Assembly: GCA_020442095.1 (NCBI GenBank)
Contig: JAGRKY010000594.1
Span: 1-5,955, forward strand
Reading direction: 5' to 3'
DNA length: 5,955 nt
From: Bauldia sp.
Lineage (GTDB): Bacteria > Pseudomonadota > Alphaproteobacteria > Rhizobiales > Kaistiaceae
Of this stretch, positions 1-4,646 are shown piece after piece. Made by a program: the position numbers and the translations under genes. Position 1 is the first letter of the stretch, and each line of letters opens with the position of its first letter. The notes under the pieces are model-generated. The model did not search any database. It worked only from the letters and a program-made list of their open reading frames with translations, and had not been told where the DNA came from.

Positions 1-89
1 CGATCGACGTCTTCTGGCAGACCGGCGCGCCACCGGCCGACGTCTGGATCACCGACCAGGGCATCGCCCCCTATCGCGGCAGGGGTTGA
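1..89 (+). CDS. 3' end of an unrecognised protein-coding gene (partial)
   Basis: The frame whose codons start at position 3 stays open from the window edge to a TGA at 87-89. It gives a C-terminal tail of 28 residues that includes DVFWQTGAPPADVWITDQGI and ends in YRGRG. The composition looks like real protein, and the stop falls one base before the next gene's ATG, as expected for a compact operon. I do not recognise the family from so short a tail and assign no function. Frame 1 is also open here and runs into the next gene, but its translation is serine/arginine/proline-rich in the manner of a high-GC shadow frame, so I prefer this frame. Confidence 0.6.
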   Translation, partial: IDVFWQTGAPPADVWITDQGIAPYRGRG

Positions 90-90
90 G

Positions 91-666
91 ATGACCAAGG
101 GGCGTGTCGAAGCGTTCAGCGACGGGGTCATCGCCATCATCATCACCATCATGGTGCTGGAGATGAAGGTCCCGCACGGCGAGGATCTGCGTGCCCTCGT
201 CCCGCTGGCTCCGGTCTTTCTCAGCTATGTCCTCAGCTTCGCCAATATCGGCATCTTCTGGAACAATCACCACCACATGCTCCATGCCGCGAAACGCGTC
301 GACGGCCGCGTGTTGTGGGCGAACCTCTATTTTCTGTTCTGGCTGTCGCTGATGCCGTTCGTCACCGGCTGGATGGGCGAGAACCACTTCGCACCGGTGC
401 CCGTCGCAATCTACGGTGTCGTCCAGCTGATGAGCGCTGTCGGCTACACGATCCTTGCCGCGACCTTGGTCGCGGCAAATGGCAAGGATTCCCAGATCGC
501 GCAGGCGCTCGGTCACGATTTCAAGGCCAAGCTTTCCCTCGTCGCCTACGTCGCGGCGATTGTCGTGGCATATTTCTCCAGCATCGTTTCGATGGTGCTT
601 TATTTCGCCGTCGCCATCGTATGGCTCGTGCCGGATCGCCGCATCGAGCGGGTCGTCAGGGACTGA
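91..666 (+). CDS. TMEM175-family (DUF1211) potassium channel-like membrane protein
   Basis: The 191-residue protein opens with the TMEM175 signature: RVEAFSDGVIAII at residues 5-17 (R5, F9, S10, D11, G12), leading into a first transmembrane helix ending in VLEM. Further hydrophobic segments lie near residues 40-58, 74-93, 101-128, 146-162 and 163-181, giving the six helices of the bacterial single-repeat form. A histidine-rich stretch, WNNHHHMLH (57-65), sits after helix 2. Characterised bacterial TMEM175 proteins assemble as tetramers forming K+-permeable leak channels in the inner membrane. They lack the TVGYG filter of classical K+ channels, and none is seen here. The ATG is preceded by AGGGG at 81-85 with five bases of spacing, and it follows the upstream stop by one base. 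Family assignment is firm; ion selectivity of this member is inferred. Confidence 0.9.
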   Translation: MTKGRVEAFSDGVIAIIITIMVLEMKVPHGEDLRALVPLAPVFLSYVLSFANIGIFWNNHHHMLHAAKRVDGRVLWANLYFLFWLSLMPFVTGWMGENHFAPVPVAIYGVVQLMSAVGYTILAATLVAANGKDSQIAQALGHDFKAKLSLVAYVAAIVVAYFSSIVSMVLYFAVAIVWLVPDRRIERVVRD

Positions 667-697
667 TCGACAGGGCAGCGGTCGCCGTTGCCAGCCT

Positions 698-704
698 GAG
701 GGAG
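698..704 (+). promoter_or_regulatory. Ribosome binding site of the alpha/beta hydrolase gene
   Basis: GAGGGAG lies six bases before the ATG at 711. It is a strong Shine-Dalgarno match. It fixes the start at 711 rather than at any in-frame ATG further upstream, which would overlap the TMEM175-like gene out of frame. Confidence 0.75.
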
Positions 705-710
705 CCGGAC

Positions 711-1241
711 ATGACGACCATCCTCACCATCCCCGGCTGGAACGGTTCGGGATCCAGCCACTGGCAGTCGCTCTGGGAGCGGCAGATGCCGAACGTCATC
801 CGCGTCGAGCAGGCCAACTGGGATCACCCGCGCAAGACCGAATGGATGGCGACGCTGCTTGCTGCGATCGATGCCCATCCAGGCAGCATCCTCGTCGCCC
901 ACAGCCTCGGCAGCGTGCTTGTCGCGCAAATGGCCGAGGATCATCCGGACGTCGACGTCAGCGCGGCGATGCTGGTCGCGCCGCCCGACGCCGACAACTT
1001 CGCGCGGATCGAGGATCCCTTGCGCGACTTCTCGCCGATGCCGAAGCGGCATATCCCCTTCCCGACCATCGTCGTCGCCAGCGAGGACGATCCCTACATC
1101 ACCAGCACCCGGGCGCGCTTCTTCGCCACCCGCTGGGGTTCCGACTTCGTCGATGTCGGCCGCAAGGGCCATATCAACGCCGATTCCGGCCTCGGCGACT
1201 GGCCCGAGGGCCAGGCGATCCTCAAGCGGCTCACGGGCTGA
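711..1241 (+). CDS. RBBP9/YdeN-family alpha/beta hydrolase (putative serine hydrolase)
   Basis: This 176-residue protein matches the compact RBBP9/YdeN serine hydrolases in length and motifs. It begins [19 protein letters not shown], where the PGWNGSG loop and SHWQ are typical. The nucleophile elbow is AHSLGS, with Ser65. The acid is in VVASEDDPY, probably Asp127. The catalytic histidine is in [11 protein letters not shown], His154, followed by the usual GLGDWPEG. All three triad members appear present, so an active esterase-like enzyme is expected, probably cytosolic since no signal peptide is seen. The natural substrate is unknown in most bacterial members. The gene follows the TMEM175-like gene by 44 bases and is probably in the same transcript. 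Its 3' end overlaps the convergent nhaA by 11 bases. Confidence 0.9.
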   Translation: MTTILTIPGWNGSGSSHWQSLWERQMPNVIRVEQANWDHPRKTEWMATLLAAIDAHPGSILVAHSLGSVLVAQMAEDHPDVDVSAAMLVAPPDADNFARIEDPLRDFSPMPKRHIPFPTIVVASEDDPYITSTRARFFATRWGSDFVDVGRKGHINADSGLGDWPEGQAILKRLTG

Positions 1242-2412
1242 CGCCGCCCGCCGCGCGCCGGCCGGTCGAACGGATAATGCCGTAGCCAACCAGCGCCGAG
1301 AGCAGCGACCCGGCCAGCACGCCGAGCCGGACGCCGACCGCCTCCGACGCACCGTCGAAGGCCAGCGTTCCGATGAACAGGCTCATCGTGAAGCCGACGC
1401 CGGCGATGCAGGCGACGCCGTAGATGTGCCGCCAGCCGGCGCCTTCCGGCAGCCTTGCGAGGCCGGTCTTCACCGTCAGCCAGGCGGCCGCGAAGACGCC
1501 GAGCTGCTTGCCGAGGAACAGGCCGAGCAGGATGCCGAGCGGCAGCGGCTGGAGGAAGGAGTCGAGCGTCAGCCCGGCCAGCGAGACGCCGGCATTGGCG
1601 AAGGCGAAGAGCGGCATGATGCCATAGGCGACCCACGGCTCGAGCTTGTGCTCCAGCTTCTCGAGCGGCGAGCGGCCGCCCTTGTCGGGGCGTACCATCG
1701 GGATGGCGAAGGCGAGCGCGACGCCGGCGAGCGTCGCATGGACGCCGGATTTGAGCACGAAAACCCACATCACGATGCCGATCAGCACATAGGGCGCGAT
1801 CCGCCGGACATGCAAGCGGTTGAGGACGATCAGCCCGATGACCGCGGCGCCGGCGCCGGCCAGCATCGTCAGCGACAGGTCGCTCGTATAGAAGATCGCG
1901 ATGATCGCGATCGCACCGAGGTCGTCGACGATCGCCAGCGCGAGCAGGAACACCTTGAGCGACAGCGGCACCCGGTCGCCGAGCAGCGCCAGGACGCCGA
2001 GCGCGAAGGCGATGTCGGTCGCCGCGGGAATCGCCCAGCCGGCGGCAAGCTCCGGCTCGCCCCAGGTCACCGCGACATAGATCAGCGACGGCACCAGCAT
2101 GCCGCCGATCGCGGCCATGCCGGGCAGCATCAGCTGCTGCCGCGAGGAGAGCTGGCCGAGCAGGATTTCCCGCTTGATCTCCAGCCCGACGAGCAGGAAG
2201 AACACCGCCATCAGCCCGTCATTGACCCACAGGAGCAGCGGCTTGCGCAGCTCCAACGCCCCGACCTGGACGACGACCGGCGTCGTCAGCAGTTGTTCGT
2301 AGAGCCAGGCCAGCGGCGAGTTGGCGAGAAGGAGCGCGAAGGCGGCGGCGAACATCAGGATGATGCCGCCGGAAGCCTCGTGGTTGATGAATCTCTCAAG
2401 GGCGCGAACCAT
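1231..2412 (-). CDS. nhaA: Na+/H+ antiporter NhaA
   Basis: The 393-residue protein is close in length to E. coli NhaA (388) and collinear with it. It exchanges protons for cytoplasmic Na+ or Li+ across the inner membrane, supporting pH and salt tolerance. Visible key residues are Asp133 in [11 protein letters not shown], the ion-binding pair Asp163-Asp164 in [11 protein letters not shown], Lys302 in FLGKQLGV (the counterpart of E. coli Lys300), His225 in [11 protein letters not shown], and Glu78/Arg81/Glu82 in GLEIKRE. The hydrophobic pattern fits the family's twelve helices. At the cytoplasmic pH-sensing loop, E. coli LEHVLHPW reads LEHKLEPW, so the His256 position is Glu258. The ATG at 2412 has AAAGG upstream with six bases of spacing. 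The gene start lies inside the terC-like gene, and its 3' end overlaps the convergent hydrolase gene. Confidence 0.97.
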   Translation of the reverse strand: MVRALERFINHEASGGIILMFAAAFALLLANSPLAWLYEQLLTTPVVVQVGALELRKPLLLWVNDGLMAVFFLLVGLEIKREILLGQLSSRQQLMLPGMAAIGGMLVPSLIYVAVTWGEPELAAGWAIPAATDIAFALGVLALLGDRVPLSLKVFLLALAIVDDLGAIAIIAIFYTSDLSLTMLAGAGAAVIGLIVLNRLHVRRIAPYVLIGIVMWVFVLKSGVHATLAGVALAFAIPMVRPDKGGRSPLEKLEHKLEPWVAYGIMPLFAFANAGVSLAGLTLDSFLQPLPLGILLGLFLGKQLGVFAAAWLTVKTGLARLPEGAGWRHIYGVACIAGVGFTMSLFIGTLAFDGASEAVGVRLGVLAGSLLSALVGYGIIRSTGRRAAGGVSP

Positions 2413-3463
2413 GGGGGACCTTTCGATTGCTCCTTTCGGTGTCCGGGCGGACGGGGCCGCCTGGGCATTCGCCCTCGGCCGGGATGACGGACTGGATGAC
2501 GGCCTGAGGCGCCGTGCGCCGGGTCCGCCACATCGAATAGAGGATGCCGGCGCCGAGGATCGCGAAGGTGACGGTCAGCGAGACTTCCGCCGGGATCTTC
2601 TCGATGCCGATGAGGTCGGCGGCGAAGACCTTGGCGCCGACGAAGATCAGCAGGATCGCCAGCGCCGTCTTGAGATAGGCGAAGCGGTGCATCACCGCGG
2701 CCAGTGCGAAATAGAGCGCCCTGAGCCCGAGGATGGCGAAGATGTTGGAGGTGTAGACGAGATAGGGATCGGTGGTGATGGCGAAGACCGCCGGAACCGA
2801 ATCCACCGCGAAGACGATGTCGGCGACCTCGATCACCGCCAGCGCCAGGAACAGCGGCGTCGCGTAGAGCGCCATCCGTCCGCCCGCGTCGGGCATCCGG
2901 ACGAAGAAGCGGTCGCCGTGCAGCGTTTCCGTCACCCGGGTACGTCGGCGCAGGAAGGCGATGATGCGGCTGTCCTTCGGCCCCTCGTCCTCGCCCGAGT
3001 GGAACAGCATCTTGATGCCGGTCAGGATCAGGAACGCGGCGAAGACGTAGAGCACCCATTCGAACTCGGAGACGAGCTTGGCGCCCACCCCGATCATCAC
3101 GGCGCGCAGCACGATGACGCCGAGCACGCCCCAAAACAGCACCCGGTGCTGGTACTGCCGCGGGATCGCCAGGAAGGCGAAGATCGTCGCGATGACGAAG
3201 AGGTTGTCGACCGCGAGGCTCTTCTCGACGACAAAGGCGGTGACGTATTCGAGCCCCGCGTCGCGGCCGAGATGCAGCGCGATCAGGCCGCCGAAGCCGA
3301 GCCCGAGCAGGATGTAGAAGCCGGATAGCAGGATGCTCTCGCGCGCGCCGATCTCGCGGCCTTTTCGGTGCAGGACGCCGAGGTCGAAGGCGAGCAGCAC
3401 GGCGACCAGTGCAAGGAAGCCGAACCACATCCAGAGCGGATGACCGAGGAAGATTGCGCTCAA
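2396..3463 (-). CDS. TerC/Alx-family integral membrane protein
   Basis: The 355-residue protein has about nine hydrophobic segments and both TerC acidic intramembrane motifs: [10 protein letters not shown] (Glu80, Asp86) and [18 protein letters not shown] (Glu212, Asp215, Asp221). The segments [20 protein letters not shown] and FFVR also match Alx. TerC-family proteins are linked to Mn2+ or other metal-ion export and to tellurite resistance, and E. coli alx responds to alkaline pH and manganese. Which role applies here is not shown. The start is probably TTG at 3463, five bases after GGGG, giving [13 protein letters not shown], a typical family N terminus. The first in-frame ATG is at 3430 (residue 12), within the first helix. 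Residues from about 316 form a hydrophilic tail whose last codons overlap nhaA by 17 bases. It follows kdsA on the same strand after a long leader. Confidence 0.93.
   Translation of the reverse strand: MSAIFLGHPLWMWFGFLALVAVLLAFDLGVLHRKGREIGARESILLSGFYILLGLGFGGLIALHLGRDAGLEYVTAFVVEKSLAVDNLFVIATIFAFLAIPRQYQHRVLFWGVLGVIVLRAVMIGVGAKLVSEFEWVLYVFAAFLILTGIKMLFHSGEDEGPKDSRIIAFLRRRTRVTETLHGDRFFVRMPDAGGRMALYATPLFLALAVIEVADIVFAVDSVPAVFAITTDPYLVYTSNIFAILGLRALYFALAAVMHRFAYLKTALAILLIFVGAKVFAADLIGIEKIPAEVSLTVTFAILGAGILYSMWRTRRTAPQAVIQSVIPAEGECPGGPVRPDTERSNRKVPHGSRP
2419..2423 (-). promoter_or_regulatory. nhaA ribosome binding site inside the terC-like coding region
   Basis: Read on the minus strand, AAAGG stands six bases before the nhaA ATG. 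It lies within the last codons of the terC-like gene, whose stop (2396-2398) is beyond the nhaA start. Ribosomes finishing the upstream gene would pass over this site, consistent with translational coupling. Confidence 0.6.
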
Positions 3464-3505
3464 GCAGACCCCATGCAGGCAGTTGCGACGATGGGCGTCG
3501 CGACA

Positions 3506-3535
3506 GGGTCCTGAATGGTGGTGGCAACCGGACCC
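3506..3535 (-). other. Possible stem-loop in the leader of the terC-like gene
   Basis: GGGTCC at 3506-3511 is exactly complementary to GGACCC at 3530-3535, with an 18-base loop between. It would lie about 43 bases before the TTG start in the terC-like transcript. A six-base stem with this loop can occur by chance in GC-rich DNA, so a function is uncertain. Confidence 0.3.
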
Positions 3536-3567
3536 GTATCGAGATCACCCGATGCGGTCCGACATCA

Positions 3568-3583
3568 CGATGCAACGGCATCG
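3568..3583 (-). other. Possible short hairpin in the leader of the terC-like gene
   Basis: CGATGC at 3568-3573 and GCATCG at 3578-3583 form a perfect six-base stem. The loop is a tetraloop, CGTT on the minus strand. No T-tract follows, so it does not look like an intrinsic terminator. It may be part of a leader structure or a protein-binding dyad. Confidence 0.3.
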
Positions 3584-3641
3584 CCAGAGGGGCCCGGCCC
3601 GCACGCCCTACATGGCGCCCGTTGGCCGTTCCGCAAGGCCC

Positions 3642-3680
3642 GGTTCGTCGAATTTTCGCCGGTTCGCCGAATTTCGGGTG
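3642..3680. repeat. Imperfect tandem repeat, 19-base unit, each copy with a CGAA-TTCG dyad
   Basis: Two adjacent units, 3642-3660 and 3661-3679, agree at 13 of the first 14 positions (GGTTCG[T/C]CGAATTT) and then diverge. Each contains a dyad: CGAATTTTCG at 3649-3658 and CCGAATTTCGG at 3667-3677. Paired, regularly spaced palindromes could be an operator. They sit just downstream of the kdsA stop and about 180-220 bases upstream of the terC-like start. A chance duplication is also possible. Confidence 0.5.
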
Positions 3681-3699
3681 TGACAGGCTGTCGCCCGCC

Positions 3700-4536
3700 T
3701 CAGGCGGCGCTTTTCGCCACCCGGTCGAGCGCCATCAGCGTCTCGAGAAGCGCCGGCAGTTGGTCGATCGGCACCATGTTCGGCCCGTCGGAGGGCGCAT
3801 TGTCCGGGTCCTGGTGGGTCTCGATGAAGACCCCGGCGACGCCGACGGCCACTGCCGCCCGCGCCAGCACCGGCACCATCCGCCGGTCGCCGCCCGAGGA
3901 CGTGCCCTGCCCGCCCGGCTGCTGCACCGAATGGGTCGCGTCGAAGATCACCGGCGCCCCGGTCTCGGCCATCGTCGGCAGCGCCCGCATGTCGGAGACC
4001 AGCGTGTTGTAGCCGAAGCTCGCCCCGCGCTCGGTCAGCAGCACGTTCGGATTGCCGCTGTCGACCACCTTGGCGAGCACGTTCTTCATGTCCCAGGGGG
4101 CCAGGAACTGCCCCTTCTTGACGTTGACCACCTTGCCGGTCTCCGCCGCCGCGACCAGCAGGTCGGTTTGCCGGCAAAGGAAGGCCGGGATCTGCAGGAT
4201 GTCGACGCTCGTCGCGACGCGGGCGCATTGCTCGCGCTCGTGCACATCGGTGAGGATCGGGACGCCGAGTTCCGCGCGCAGGTCGGCGAAGATCGGCAGC
4301 GCCTCCTCCAGCCCGACCCCGCGCCTGCCGCCGAGGCTGGTGCGGTTCGCCTTGTCGAAGGACGTCTTGTAGACGAAGCCGATCCCGAGCGCGGCCGTCA
4401 TCTCCTTAAGGCGCCCCGCCATGTCGAAGGCGTGGGCGCGGGATTCGAGCTGGCACGGCCCGGCAATCAGGCTGAGCGGCAGGTCGTTGCCGAAGGTGAC
4501 GGCGCCGACCGGGACGTGGTGGTTTGCTTCTGTCAT
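3700..4536 (-). CDS. kdsA: 3-deoxy-8-phosphooctulonate synthase (KDO-8-phosphate synthase), metal-dependent type
   Basis: The 278-residue cytosolic enzyme condenses phosphoenolpyruvate with arabinose 5-phosphate to give KDO 8-phosphate, the precursor of the KDO that links lipid A to the lipopolysaccharide core. The family motifs are all present: [10 protein letters not shown] (23-32), [12 protein letters not shown] (56-67), [30 protein letters not shown] and [15 protein letters not shown]. Cys28 in GPCQLES marks the metal-dependent class, since metal-independent enzymes such as E. coli KdsA have Asn there. The likely partner ligands are His202, Glu239 and Asp250. I chose the ATG at 4536 because homologues begin near MTxxxxVxVGxVTFGN; an in-frame ATG at 4620 would add 28 unrelated residues. 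No clear Shine-Dalgarno is seen for 4536. The gene is divergent from the flavoprotein gene and is not flanked by pyrG or eno within the window. Confidence 0.96.
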   Translation of the reverse strand: MTEANHHVPVGAVTFGNDLPLSLIAGPCQLESRAHAFDMAGRLKEMTAALGIGFVYKTSFDKANRTSLGGRRGVGLEEALPIFADLRAELGVPILTDVHEREQCARVATSVDILQIPAFLCRQTDLLVAAAETGKVVNVKKGQFLAPWDMKNVLAKVVDSGNPNVLLTERGASFGYNTLVSDMRALPTMAETGAPVIFDATHSVQQPGGQGTSSGGDRRMVPVLARAAVAVGVAGVFIETHQDPDNAPSDGPNMVPIDQLPALLETLMALDRVAKSAA

Positions 4537-4646
4537 GGCGGCGGGATCATACGCATCGCGCCGAAAAGCGAAAGAGCGCAGCCCCCGGCTTTTCGAGGGC
4601 CCGGGGCTTTCGATGGTCACACGCGCGGGTTCGTATCGTTTTTCGC
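4537..4646. promoter_or_regulatory. Divergent intergenic region between kdsA and the flavoprotein gene
   Basis: These 110 bases separate two diverging start codons, so promoters for both genes are expected here or just inside the opposite gene. I cannot point to a convincing -35/-10 pair on either strand. An A/T-richer patch (4631-4646) lies directly before the flavoprotein ATG. A GC-rich stem-loop occupies the centre. Confidence 0.4.
4580..4608 (-). other. GC-rich stem-loop in the kdsA 5' leader
   Basis: AGCCCC at 4580-4585 pairs with GGGGCT at 4603-4608. Skipping C4586, GG at 4587-4588 can continue the stem with CC at 4601-4602. CGAAAG at 4569-4574 also complements CTTTCG at 4607-4612, giving an alternative pairing that competes for two bases. 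In a kdsA transcript the structure would lie about 44 bases before the start codon, followed by GCGCTCTTTCGCTTTT. It resembles an attenuator-type or terminator-like hairpin, but the T-tract is interrupted and no upstream gene on that strand needs terminating. Confidence 0.4.

Larger units (their letters stand above)
3464..3699 (-). other. Spacer between kdsA and the terC-like gene, probable leader/promoter region
   Basis: This 236-base stretch follows the kdsA stop and precedes the terC-like start on the same strand. I see no credible coding sequence: the open frames crossing it are proline/arginine-rich shadows. It holds an imperfect tandem repeat next to kdsA and two small hairpins closer to the terC-like gene. 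I could not identify a convincing -35/-10 pair or a rho-independent terminator with a T-tract for kdsA. Because alx-type genes are often under the yybP-ykoY manganese riboswitch, I looked for its conserved paired core and did not recognise it by eye. Confidence 0.5.

Noticed and set aside
121..160. Repeated CATCAT/ATCACC triplets near the start of the TMEM175-like gene
   Set aside because: These encode the consecutive isoleucine/threonine residues of the conserved first transmembrane helix, so they are not an independent repeat element.
859..2487. 542-codon open frame on the + strand antisense to nhaA
   Set aside because: Its translation is dominated by Arg, Asp, Glu and Gln in low-complexity runs, typical of the complement of a high-GC gene. 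The minus strand encodes an unmistakable NhaA.
3483..3683. Possible 66-residue + strand small protein in the kdsA-terC spacer
   Set aside because: It has no convincing ribosome binding site, is rich in Arg and Pro, and runs across the tandem repeat. Nothing distinguishes it from a chance frame.
3464..3699. yybP-ykoY manganese riboswitch upstream of the terC-like gene
   Set aside because: It is expected from the gene family, but I could not recognise the conserved core by reading the minus strand. It is not claimed without a covariance-model hit.
3694..3708. CCGCC-TCA-GGCGG hairpin centred on the kdsA stop codon as a terminator
   Set aside because: The loop is only the stop triplet, the stem is five bases, and no T-tract follows on the minus strand. 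It is better explained by alanine codons in a GC-rich tail.
4537..4620. Longer kdsA starting at ATG 4620
   Set aside because: The extra 28 residues would be Arg/Ser/Pro-rich, unlike KdsA N termini, and would translate across the GC-rich stem-loop. ATG 4536 gives a family-typical length and N terminus.
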